A DNA stretch of 64,000 bases from Yponomeuta sedellus (taxonomy: Eukaryota; Arthropoda; Insecta; Lepidoptera; Yponomeutidae): contig OW203729.1 of NCBI GenBank assembly GCA_934045075.1, forward strand, positions 6,295,816 to 6,359,815, written 5' to 3'. The notes below the pieces were generated by a model. The model saw nothing but the letters and a program-made list of their open reading frames with translations. It was not told the DNA's origin and ran no database searches. Shown here piece by piece: positions 11,880 to 22,482 of the stretch (position 1 is the first letter of the stretch; each line of letters begins with the position of its first letter). The position numbers and the translations under genes were made by a program.

Positions 11880-11965
11880 AATGGTATTGTGGTAATTAAG
11901 CCCATACTCTCTTTCTGAGAGAAGGCCCTGTGCCCTACGATGACACGTTAAAGGCTACATAAAAA
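11880..11965. mobile_element. SINE fragment (GGTAATTAAGCCCATA family)
   Basis: Shares ggtaattaagcccata, tctctttctgagag, gaaggcc and ggctacataaa with fragments at 13540-13760 and 29835-29940. Confidence 0.5.
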
Positions 11966-12635
11966 AAACTAAGTATCACATGATATAGGATGTTGGCAAT
12001 GTCCGGCTAACTGAGATACATTATTCAGGCAGTCATTTCAAGCCAAGCCCTACTCATATCCGGTCGCGCCCAGCAGTCTCCGTTACCATTCAAAGGGTTT
12101 TGCATATAACACAATAACAGATCCACAGATCGGTAATACGTTAGTCGCATCAAAAAATTTTTAAAACATTTTTTATCCCTAGCCAACCTGAATATATCAA
12201 TCTGGTCACAAAAAAGGGGAAAATGGCTGCAGAAATTTAATTTAAAAAAAACGTCTTTTATTTGAAACGCCGAAAACAGTATTTACCATAGTCGTAACGT
12301 CACTGATTTCTAAAAAATCGAATCGCCATGGTTACGCAGAGACCTGCGTGTTTTTTATAACTATTTGACTTCATGGCAGAGGCTGTTTGAAAAGTTTAAT
12401 TGAGACTTGAAGAAACCAATTAAATTAAGTTAACCTAAGGAAGCTTAATATGTATAATTAAAAGTTAATTAAAACCTGTAATTCAATATTTTATATGCTT
12501 TAATACCTCGATTAAAAAAAAGAGTCCAACAGTGTATTTTGGTGTAAAATTTTATATTGCAACTCGAGTCGAGGCGATATGAGTTTCAAAATTCATTATA
12601 CGAGTACTAATTACGATTATTACTAATAATAATTG

Positions 12636-13282
12636 GTATATTGAACTTGAAACGTCCAGATTGGACATCACAACTGGCAAAAAATACTACCGAAGTGCAA
12701 TTTAACTGAGATTCTGACTCGCTTACAACGTACATTTTTATTGAAAGGTTGTCCTAAAAAGACAAGATACTTTCCAATTCGTTCCAATCCTTTTCCGGAG
12801 TATAATAATAGAATGTATACCAGCACACCCAATTCCTCACACTCACCCCGATTATATGAGTTGACGATAAGCTACCAAATTCAATATATTAATTATGATT
12901 TTATCGATTTATTTCGAAAAAAAAAACTCCTGGTCTTGGATGTTTACATGTCGGTGACGTCGCTGTTTCTGGTTCCCACGACACAGGGTATCCTAGTGTT
13001 GGACCAGAAGCAATGTATGTGCCTGTATGTAAATGTTATGTTGTTTCGATTCAATATTACTAATCATTAAATCGGTATATTGAAATATAAACATCCAGAT
13101 TACACATCACCGCTGGCTTCGATTGCGTTTTTAGTTTAAGAAACAAGATTTTAAATGAGCTTCTGAATCGCTTACAACGTAAAATCTCTAGTGAAAGGTT
13201 GTCCAAAAGCCAACGACACCTGGTTCCAGTCCTTTTTCGGAATATAATAGAATGTAGACCCGGCGGACCCAATTTTTCCCGT
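12636..13282. repeat. Diverged tandem duplication, spacing about 430 bp
   Basis: 12636-12850 and 13072-13282 share ggtatattgaa, ccagatt, cacatcac.ctggc, cgcttacaacgt, gaaaggttgtcc, ttttccgga.tataata and agaatgta in order. The region between them holds the second copy of the gtttctggttcccacgac repeat. Confidence 0.55.
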
Positions 13283-13483
13283 CTGTGGCGAAATAAACAC
13301 GCACACCAGAATAGGCGTGTTAAGTGTCACACGGCCTCCCCTCGTTCGAATCGCATTCCGGGCGCCCCACGACGATTCCATCGCTGCAAAATGACGTTAC
13401 GAACACGGAATATGTCTGAAGCTGCTTTGAAGAGACTTTAGTCGCGTCTAATTAGGAGAGCGTGCAATGAATTTACTTCTATT

Positions 13484-13535
13484 GCGGTGGGTAAGCTCTA
13501 AAGCGGTGGGTAAGCTCTAAAGCGGTGGGTAAGCG
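13484..13535. repeat. Minisatellite, 19-bp unit, about 2.7 copies
   Basis: The unit gcggtgggtaagctctaaa starts at 13484, 13503 and 13522. The last copy is truncated after gcggtgggtaagc. Confidence 0.9.
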
Positions 13536-13539
13536 TCAT

Positions 13540-13760
13540 GATTAAATCCGTACTGTCTCTCTCTCTGAGAGAAGGTCTGCCATGCAGTACTGAATTAACA
13601 TTTTTTTATGTAGCCTATAAACGTCTCACTGCAGGGCACAGGCCTTCTCTCAGAAAGAGAGAGAGAGAGAGAGAGTATGGGGTTAATTACCACGCATGCC
13701 CACCACGGATTGGCAAATTCAAGCGCTGAAATAACACCACAGACACTCAGGTTTAATCAC
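13540..13760. mobile_element. Two SINE fragments head to head, with (AG)n
   Basis: tctctctctctgagagaagg near 13555 and cttctctcagaaagagagag near 13645 form an imperfect inverted repeat. Between them gtagcctataaacgtct and gcagggcacagg belong to the same SINE family as 11880 and 29835. An (AG)n tract at about 13655-13675 is followed by ttaccacgcatgcccaccac, the other end of the family. Confidence 0.55.
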
Positions 13761-14241
13761 GACTTTACATTTAATTGTAATTATTTATTAGCTAACCTAC
13801 GGACTTATTAATATGGTGATTATAGAATAACTAATACCTCCTTCTCGCACAATGTTGTAAAAGCGAAAAACAAATAGTTGTCCAGTCCCATTGTTTAATT
13901 AACAGTGTTTATAAAGATGACAGCGTTTATGTCAAGCTACAGGTTTAGCCCAAAAGTGTCGGTATTTTTTAACTGAATAGTTGCAACCACGAAATTTAAT
14001 TATTTTCCCCAAATTATATTAGGCGCTCTACAATCTTAACATCAGACTATTAATTAAGCAATCTAATGTGAACGATTTAACAGTCCAAACATGCGGTGTC
14101 TGCTTTCGTTGTCATAGAAAACGCTTATGTTATTCCAATAAACATTGGCTCCCCTCCGCCGCCACCCTCGGCAGACAGCCTAATCGGGTATTCAGCACTG
14201 TATTTAGTTTTACAGGGAACCAATGAGAATATCGCGTGGCT

Positions 14242-14766
14242 CATGTGCAATGCCAATTTAAGGAAATAAGTTTATTTATGCGAATATTATGTAGCCTTTA
14301 AATACTCACGACACGACATCAATCTTCTTTGACTACGGGCCAGGCTCTGAATTTAAAAATTTCGTTAAGTAAATAAGGTAATGTCGTCTCTTCGATTTTT
14401 CCAGAAAAGAGGCCGACAGAAAGTTACTTAAGTCTTTACTTAGTGCAATTCTCAATTCAGAAACTGGCTCAATATGAATTAGACTTAAAGTTCAAAATGT
14501 TGCATGTGCAATGCCAATTTAAGGAAATAAGTCCATTAATGCGAATATTATGTAGCCTTTATACACTCACGACAGGACATCAATCTTCTTTGACGGCCAG
14601 GCCAGGCTCTGAATTGAGATTTCGCTAAGTAAATAGTTAACGGTAATGCCGTCTCTTCGATTTTTCTAGAAAAGAGCGTGACAGAACGTTACTTAAGTCT
14701 TTACTTAGTGCAATTCTCAATTCAGAAACTGGCCCAATATTAAATAGACTTAAGTTAAAAATGTTG
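14242..14766. repeat. Tandem duplication, 261-bp unit
   Basis: Unit 1 is 14242-14502 and unit 2 is 14503-14766. Both start at catgtgcaatgccaattta and carry gcgaatattatgtagcc, catcaatcttctttgac, ttacttagtgcaattctcaa and caaaatgttg or its equivalent. They differ by scattered substitutions and small indels, so the duplication is not recent. No ORF spans them. Confidence 0.8.
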
Positions 14767-16456
14767 ATCAGCCGTCATGTGTAGGCGCCTACTAGTATCA
14801 GAAGTGTTTTCCCTGGGTATTGATGTGGACTTAGGTGAAATTCATGCTTGCCTACACCATACTGATAATCCCATATTAATAAAGTGATCCCATATTTGCC
14901 TCCGATTCATTAAGTAGTATGTTATTCGTAAATACCGCTGCCGATAGCAAAATCAATAAGTGTTTAGATAAACCAAGATATCCATGTGATAAAAATGTTA
15001 TATTCGGAACAAATTATCATACCATTGTCAACTTAAGCTATTATCAGAATAATAAATTTTAACATGTAACGCTATTTTTGAGTAAATCTTACCTAAATAC
15101 TTATGCAAAAACACTGTTGGGGTTATTGACACTCCCAAATTGTTCATGTCAAATAACCCATCCACAGAGGCTCTAAGCTTTACTTAGAGACGGAAGCTTA
15201 ATCAGACAATTGCTTAATTAAGCAAATTCAACGTTCATTGCAATTATGTAGGCAAATAAAACCAACAGTTTCTATTTCAAGTTCACAGTTTACACAGCAA
15301 TGGGTACCAGAAAAACCTGTCAAAAAAAGTTTGTTTTTTATCACTTCGCACACGTCGCGACTCCGCGCGGGGACGGATAAAACTGCCTTTAATAAAAGAC
15401 CTAATAGTAATGGCGATTGCGACCGAGTGAGGGGCGGGACCACTTCCACCACGTGCAGTCAACAACCAGACAATTCATATGGTCGTAGCACTATTCAACA
15501 TAGCGCACTAACCACGTGCAGTTTAATTTGGGAAGATTAAATTTGTACCCTACTTTAGCAGCTGTAGAGCAGGGTGCAATAAAAACGAGTGCGCGATCAA
15601 GATCGTTTGAGGAGCTTGCAACTCTTGCAAGATACACTTGAAATTGCCCACGTCGCTTTTACAGCTTGCGGTAAGTATGCAGGCTTTTTCAAAGCTAACG
15701 CCCGACCAAGCTTCGCATACTGGACACCAGAACAAATTAATTCATCCATGAAATGCTGCTGGGAAATAAAGAAAAAAATATCACAAGTTAACCCGCGAAG
15801 GGCAGGTATCTTTCATCGCCGCGCACTTCAGGAGCGTAAGTATAAACTACGGGTTTTTTAGGATCCCGATGAATTAAATACATTACGCGTTGAAATATCA
15901 CATTAGTATTCTAAACCAGGAAGCTAAATTTCGGTAAGTTTCCTTGCAAATAAATGAGTCAAACCAAAACAGTGCGACTTTGCGACAGTGCGAACCTCAA
16001 TATCTTTAAGCCATCGGTTGCCAAAAATAGTTCCCCGGAAGAAAAAAAAATGTCCCTATTATACAGAGAACACGTGGGTTTCGGAAAGGACGTAAAACAA
16101 CATAAATAAAAAATAACCCAACCGACCCAAACAAATAACGCGACTAACGTAGTCTCTTTGCAACGAGTCTGTTTAATACACGGATGTCATTGACATCCGT
16201 GGTTTAATAGTTAATGTTCAGCAGTCGGGTAGTTATTTTTTTTACTGTTCGTTTACTTACGCCCTTTGCGATCTTTCTAGTGTTTTTTTTTTCAGATGAA
16301 CGTATGCTGATTTCATATAGTCTATGGGACTCGCGCAAACACGATGAATCGATCGAGATATTATTTGTCCAATTATGACCATTGGTTAAAGAGTTATGGG
16401 GGAACATAGAATCGAAGGGAACATGGAATCGCTCATACACCCGGCCGGCTGTCTCA
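14767..16456. other. No recognised gene; one dispersed repeat copy
   Basis: AT-rich. Part of it (about 16210-16440, minus strand) matches 54465-54565 (ttccc.tataactc.ttaaccaatggtca, tcgattcatc/gtc, gtgcgcgag/gtgcgtgag), marking a dispersed repeat. A 21-bp palindrome (acggatgtcattgacatccg...) is at 16180-16200. Confidence 0.4.
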
Positions 16457-16757
16457 TGCCCGGTTTCTGAGGTCCATTTAAACCTAGTTTATCTATTCCA
16501 TAACGCTATTGATTCAATAACTTGACATTTTACGTTTCTGAACACCTATGCAAAAGATAAACTTGGTTTAAACTTCGTTCTACTTAACCGCCCGGATTTG
16601 GTCGTTTATCGAATCTATAACTTTATTTGACGTTTTAAGTGACATTAGACAGTTCAGGTTATTTTACATAAATTGTATTTCTCTTGTTAAAAACAACCAG
16701 TCTTGTTATTTTTATCTTGTTAGCACTATATTTTCATTCTAAATAATAGTTTGTTAT

Positions 16758-17018
16758 ATGGAGTACACTAGTTCATCAGATTCGGATTTGGAAGTGATGG
16801 ATCTTGTTGCGCATATTTCTGTACAGAGAAACTTGAGGAACCGAAGAAATCAGTTTGAAATGTTCTCGGATGAGGAATTTCAAGCAAGATATCGTTTCAA
16901 TAAGAATACTGTTCTGTCTTGTACATTTCAGCCAAAAATAGTAAGATTAAAATTAAAGTACAATAAGTATGATTATAAACGATTCTTATGGGGTCAGCTA
17001 AACTCTGCAACTACCTAG
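16758..17018 (+). pseudogene. Harbinger transposase, N-terminal remnant (HARBI1-like)
   Basis: The ORF is 86 codons from ATG to stop. The first half (SDEEFQARYRFNKNTVL) is the usual N-terminal transposase motif of HARBI1-like proteins, which normally run to about 350-400 residues. After NTVL the sequence loses similarity and stops at TAG; the DDE catalytic domain is absent. An internal deletion is the simplest cause, leaving the element unable to make its own transposase. Confidence 0.7.
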
Positions 17019-17191
17019 GTATTCGATTTAAAAAAAGCTTTTTGCGTGGGTGTTCCTAGTTTTACAGAAAACTTTATAATATTTTTCAACATATACTTGA
17101 GTATAAAATGTACTTACGTTTTATGTTTCAAAGTATGTACCTACTTAACTTATAAAATATTAAATGAAAGAGTAAAAGAAAACCTACATAC

Positions 17192-17461
17192 TTTGTCGTC
17201 ACTTAAGTTTCTTCGAGCCTTCTTCTTCAGCTTGTCATAAAACGCATGCAATTGTTTCTCACTTCTAGGGCCACTTCCACAGGTGGCATTATATTTATTA
17301 GTGAGTGCAGCCCAAGCTTTTTTCTTGCCTTCTACTGTCGTTCCATCAGTTTTTTTATTATCAATGATCGAAACAAACTCTTTAGCTATTTCGATAAGCA
17401 ATAACTTTTTTCGTTCCGTAAAGTTCTCGCTCCGTTTTCCGGCATCCTTTGTAGGTTCCAT
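17192..17461 (-). CDS. Harbinger Myb/SANT-like DNA-binding protein, first exon
   Basis: The ATG at 17461-17459 opens a frame beginning MEPTKDAGKRSENFTERKK and runs about 90 codons through the Myb/SANT-like helical domain (EFVSIIDNKKTDG, KKKAWAALTNKYNA, LHAFYDKLKKKARR). It reaches a good donor, GACAAA|gtatgtag, at 17192/17191. In Harbinger elements this second protein binds the transposon ends and helps bring the transposase to DNA. The frame has no stops, unlike its transposase partner. The C-terminal exon was not located and may be lost in the deletion, so the gene is probably incomplete. Confidence 0.7.
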
Positions 17462-17984
17462 TAGAACAATAGATAGGTACAGCAAGAAGGAAAAATAGAT
17501 TAACACACAATTATGTAAAGTTTGGACAAGTAGGAACTGATAAACAAAATTGCCGCACAAAACTAACATCTGACTTTTTTTTCTTGACAGTGGTAAAGAT
17601 ATACATTATTGGTTGAAGTTGTGAAAAAGATTTCTCATCTATTAAAAAAAATCTTAGGTACTGTAAGTTTATTTAAAAGTATTATTTTAATTATTTACGT
17701 ATGCAAAACCTGAATCTGCAGTAGAATACAGATGAAATGCGTATGTTAAGAGTTGGCTTCAAAATAGTTCCATCTAGTGGCGGAATGGTGAACTACTTAT
17801 CGGTTCGATAACTTTACGACCGTCCTGCGTGTACTCAGAAACGCATTGACAATTAACTGACGTTTATTAAACTGATAACTTTATTGATTCTATAGCTAAC
17901 GAACCATTAACTGTGAACCTCAGAAACCGGGCAGTGATCTTAAACCATCACGAAGGTTAAGAAAAGAGCAACACAGAGCGCGTT

Positions 17985-18285
17985 CAGTGCATGGATGGGT
18001 AAACCGTCTATGACTAACGCTAGTGGCATTTTTCCGAGCATTCCGTGCTTCGCAAGGCACGTTAAGCAGTTCGTGCCGGCTGTCGTCGATAGATGGCAGT
18101 CGTTAAGCCAAGTCAGAGGCATTAGGGCGGCTTTAAAACTTCTGACAGTAAGACCAGCCACTAGTCTTGCAAGCCTCCACCAATCCGGACTTGGCCCCAG
18201 TGATGGAGTTTGGCCTATACCTTCCTCAGGGAAGAGACCCGTGCCCCTCGGTGGGGACATAATGGGTTGATGATGATGATAGAAT
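17985..18285 (+). mobile_element. SINE, (TGA)n-tailed family, near full length
   Basis: About 300 bp with ordered blocks: gtggcatttttccga, gtgcttcgcaaggcacgtta, ggcagtcgttaagcca, cagaggcatta, ccaccaatccggacttggcc, ggaagagacccgtgcccctc, ataatgggttgatgatgatg. The same order occurs at 63210-63483, and shorter copies lie at 239, 7168, 21961, 30929 and 38975. The 3' end in TGATGATGAT is a simple-repeat tail as in LINE-mobilised SINEs. No polymerase III box is clear. Confidence 0.75.
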
Positions 18286-18335
18286 CGGACATACTCACAT
18301 ACAAACCAAACGCATTACCCACCTTTTAGAAATAA

Positions 18336-18751
18336 ACATAAACTTTTGTTCCCACTATTTAGGCTGGCAAAGGTTAATACATCCTTCATGGGGCATTGTA
18401 TACGCTTCTATAATAAAATCCCTGAAGATATATTAAGCTTGCCTGAATCGCGGTTCAAAAAATATGTTAAGCACACTTTGTGCCAAAAGGGCTACTATAA
18501 CATAAAGGATTATTTAGATGGCAATGAGGTCTGGAATTTAAGCCAGTACAATGTATGAGTTCTATGTTTATAATAATTATGTAAACTATGGTAATTATGG
18601 ACTTTTGAAAAGACTAAGTTAGGAGTTTTTTTGTCCATTTTTTCTCCTAAATGATCTAGATTTTGAAATGGACACCTAGTTTGAATTGTAACGTTCATTA
18701 AGCCGCAGTTTCTGTGCTGCTAAGACTTTGAATAAACCTTTTCATTTCATT
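18336..18751 (+). mobile_element. 3' end of a non-LTR retrotransposon
   Basis: 18346-18558 is an open C-terminal reading frame (for example GHCIRFYNKIPEDILSLP and QKGYYNIKDYL) of the type found at the end of LINE reverse-transcriptase ORFs in insects. It is followed by a 3' UTR ending in gaataaaccttttcatttca. A second, less complete copy lies at 370-700. The element is 5'-truncated, with the reverse-transcriptase core absent. Confidence 0.65.
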
Positions 18752-21700
18752 TAACACTCGATAGAAGTTTTATTCATAACAATCATTTAAAGGTCTTTAC
18801 AGTCACGGCCAATATGATTAAGTTACATGAGGTCAATGCAAATGGCCATATCAATCAAGTCAATCTCTTTATACAAACAATCGTACATGATTTATGGGTC
18901 TCTACTTATCTTCAAGCAGATTGCTCGCATTCAATTCAGGCTGAAATGATCTAGATATTGGCAATCCGTCTCGGTTGTTAGCTGCATCCAATGAGGTTGC
19001 AATAAGCTGATCTGACTGATGCGCAAACGCCGACGGCGCCTTTGATGCTTTTACAGTTACCGGCAGATCATGATCTAATGATGAACCTTGATATTTCCCG
19101 ACGGGAAATCGATCCGAGCACCATCTGGATCAGAAGAAATTAATAATTTTATTGCTGTCGAGTTTAATTCTAAATGAAGTGCTAAGGAGTTAATTGCAAA
19201 AGGCGTGGAAATAGACATAAAGGCTAGTAACCAGTAATATAATATTAAATTAACACAAAACAGCAGCGTATTATAATAAAGTTGGAAACTAGCGCAAAAA
19301 CAATGGAGACATTATGCTAAAGAGCTCAAATGTAGCTGTTTTACCGTGGGAGCCGGCGACAAGTTAAATACAATCATTCAGTTGTGCGAATTGTCTTTAT
19401 TTATTTCTTTTATTGCAGATCTTTTTATTGTGCGAAACTTAAACTGTACCTAGTCGTAGAAAGTTGAGCTCACTTCTAATTTCACCTGTAATAGGATTAA
19501 GCATGGACAACTAAGCGCCTAGCAGTTTTATAATTTCACTTTCTCATGCATCTGTGAATGCGTATTTGACTTTGATGTGATTATAATAGGACTTTCGTCT
19601 ACTAGCATAGTTCATGTAGCCACCTTATACAGGGTTATCTCAATTTTACAATATGTAACTCGGAATAAACTGCGAGACCCGATTCCTGAACTATTTATAA
19701 TATGTAAAGTCGCACAGATTTGTACGGAACCCTCGGTGGGCAAGTCCGACTGGCACTAGTCCCGTTTTTTTAATAGACGCGAATTGAACAAAATCATTAT
19801 TCAACGTACGGTTTATCAATTGTTGTAAATAGAAGAACATGCATAGTATTTAACACATAATTATGATTTTAGGCATTATCTATCAAACAGTGCCACTACA
19901 AATTACAAAAATAATTAAAAACAAACATAAAAAAGTAGTATTGGAAATTTAACATAAAGCTAAAAGTTCGTGGAAGAAAAGCTTTAAATGACCAGCTTTA
20001 ATTGACGTCGACGAAATCGCCCATTTGTTAGGTAACCCTGTCGACATCGCGTTAGCTTTTTGCAGACAGCAATATCCTGTGCAGCCAATATGGACTTGCG
20101 GAAAATTGAGCGTGTGGAGCAAATTGATTCTGCCTGGGGGCAGAACGGGCAAGCATAGTCAATCATGGCGATTGGATTCAGCTGCCCACAGAACAGTTTA
20201 TTGATCTTTCTAATGAGCGGGGAAATCAAATCGCCGGGTGTGAAAAGGCAGTCGGTGCTTGCGATCGATCGCTTTCCAATTTCCTTTGCAAGTATCGGGT
20301 AAAGCTCGTTAGTGTCTAGTTAGCCATAGGAAGATGTCACGATTAAGTCCGTCTGCTGAGGCGTGTAATGTGTCAAGTGTACCCAATCCTGTGGATTAAT
20401 TCAGTAAAAAGATAATGAAGCTCGCGCGAGCTGTTGATGTCTGATCATTTCTGTTTCAACAGTGGGAATGCTTGGGACTCTTTAAGGACTTCCGTGAGGA
20501 TAATTGGGTCCACCGATGGAAACAAATATTATCTTCTAAAAAAATAACGCAAGGAGACATCATAAATGCTAAAAACTGCCGTTTTTGGAATTTATAAATG
20601 TTATCTAGTCCCTTTATACAAAGTCCTCGATCGTGGATCTTAAAAATCCCTCTTGATATACACGTAATTGAGAGAATATAAACACACTTTTCAAAAAAGA
20701 TCTGCAAAAGATAATATTTAAGATTATAAGAATATTTTATTTATTTATACATAGTAAATTTTATTTATTTACTAAGTCCGGAGAATTAACAACTTAACGT
20801 TATATATAATGTAACTTAATCTCTAGTAATAGATTTTCGCCATCAATAGCAACACATAAAAAAATACTGTGGGCATTCGCTATTCACGCAATGACGTAGT
20901 AAACACAAAAAAAAAACAATAAAAGAACAGAAAAAAACATACCATGACACAAGATTAGATCTAACTTGCAAAAAAATATAGCATTTTTCCATTAGTGACG
21001 CTAGTAAACCTTAGGGCGCCCCTTAAGGGTCGACCCAGTGTCGGGTTGTGGCCTTGACCGGAGCGAGTGGCGGCGGACGGCCATATGGCGTGGAGTGCAG
21101 GTTCGCCTCTCGGACAGCTCGCTTGACCATAGCCGGCTCCACTCGTGACCATCCGGCACGACCTTGCACGAATGATGTTAAACCGGACCAAAAATAAGGC
21201 CAGCGATGTCGTAAACTTGCAACTAAACGCGAGTTGAAAGCATTATAATTTTCTCGGAAAACGGAAAAGCGTGCTCTATATTGTGCTTGCGGTGTGTGAC
21301 GCAAGTGTTAGTTGAAAAAATAATTGCAACATCTAATTACCGGCTTCAGGCCTTACATAATTATTGCTGAACATCTGTGTCAATGGAACGCTCTAGCTTA
21401 TTAAAACTAATGAACAAAGCGCGCACCAAGTAACTTACTCGAGTTCTATAAGAAAATATATCTCTAATGAAAGCACTGTCTAGCTTAGCCAGACTAGACA
21501 CGGAAGATGTTTACGGACTTCACTCACTCTAATGTTTTAAAAAAATGTAAATACAGACAACAACGCTAAATTTACTATCTTATTAGCGCTGAGGCTGCAA
21601 TGAGCGTACGTGATTTATCGGGAGCCAATGATGCGTTCATGAGAACAGTGAGATTATCGTATTAACAATACACAACAAATTGTGTTGGCATGATTCACTG

Positions 21701-21960
21701 GTTCTACGCGGATGCAAGGAAGCGTGGCGACTGCGCCGGTTCACGCATGCTTCACCACGGAGCTGGCCCAAATGCCTGCCTGCCGGTCTAACCTGACCTT
21801 ATAAGCTATACGGACCAATAAAAGTGCATCACAGAGCTGACCGAAATGCCTGCCTGTCTACTTATCTGACCTTATCTACCCTACCCTTTAATAAATATCA
21901 ACTTCCGCACAGCACAATAACGTGTCCTGGTTCGAAATTAAGATAACCTGTGCTATGTTA
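18752..21960. other. No recognised gene
   Basis: AT-rich. Near 19725-19765, ggaaccctcggtgggcaagt and tccgactggcac mark a fragment of the common lepidopteran repeat also met at 52800. At 21304-21023 (minus) a 93-codon GC-rich ORF starts MRHTPQAQYRARFSVF; it has no recognised domain and no clear splice signals. I do not call it a gene. Confidence 0.4.
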
Positions 21961-22087
21961 ACCAGCCTTGCAAGCCTCCACCAATCCGGACTTGGCCCCC
22001 GTGGTAGAGTATGGCCTATACCTTCCTCAGGGAAGAGACCCTTGCCCCTCGGTGGGGACATAATGGGTAGATGATGATGATGATGAT
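21961..22087 (+). mobile_element. SINE 3' part, (TGA)n-tailed family
   Basis: ccaccaatccggacttggcc, ggaagagacccttgcccctc and ataatgggta are followed by six ATG/TGA triplets. It is 5'-truncated relative to 17985. Confidence 0.75.
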
Positions 22088-22367
22088 GGTAACCAGCCCG
22101 ATACATCACAAACATGAAAACACTCCCAAATGGCGCCCACCCAGACCCATATTAAAGTGCGATAATGAGTATAGGCCTCGTTCCTCTTACTACCGGGAAC
22201 CATTTCAAAAGATGCAACGAGTGTGTCTAGAAAAAACACAGAACAATCAACTTCCCTTTCGGAGGAACTGGAGACCTTTCACTTTCATGTTACATTGTAC
22301 TTTGACATTCAGCAAACAGAATGTAAATTCTTTACGTTGAAATAAATTGAATTGAATTGACCACAAA

Positions 22368-22482
22368 TCGGCAGACGCAGCGTGGCGTGGGAGCACCAAC
22401 GGCTCGCTGGATCGACGATCTGAATCAGACTTGTCCAGCAGTATACGATGACGAACATAGTGGGCTTATTGATTAGATGAGG
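22368..22482 (+). mobile_element. RTE-type LINE C-terminal fragment
   Basis: cggcagacgcagcgtggcgt, accaacggctcgctggatcg, acgatctga and ttgtccagcagta match the layout of RTE-clade LINE 3' coding ends in Lepidoptera (a GRRSVGRP.TRW.DDL region, then a VQQWT region). It is short and decayed. Confidence 0.55.

Larger units (their letters stand above)
16457..17933. mobile_element. Harbinger-type DNA transposon, internally deleted
   Basis: TIRs of 17 bp: TGCCCGGTTTCTGAGGT at 16457-16473 and its exact reverse complement at 17917-17933. Subterminal sequence is also partly mirrored (gattcaataa / gaatcaataaagttat). Inside are the two ORFs typical of PIF/Harbinger elements on opposite strands: a transposase fragment (16758-17018, plus) and a Myb/SANT-like protein (17461-17192, minus). 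The length of about 1.48 kb is well short of an autonomous element, and the transposase catalytic core is missing. No convincing 3-bp target-site duplication was seen. Confidence 0.8.

Noticed and set aside
13484..13535. CRISPR-like repeats
   Set aside because: Directly abutting 19-bp units without spacers: a minisatellite.
17940..18270. ORFs of 91-106 codons on both strands
   Set aside because: They fall inside the SINE at 17985-18285.
21023..21304. 93-codon GC-rich minus-strand ORF as a possible exon
   Set aside because: Start context and splice borders are not convincing and no family is recognised; mentioned only as an unassigned open segment.
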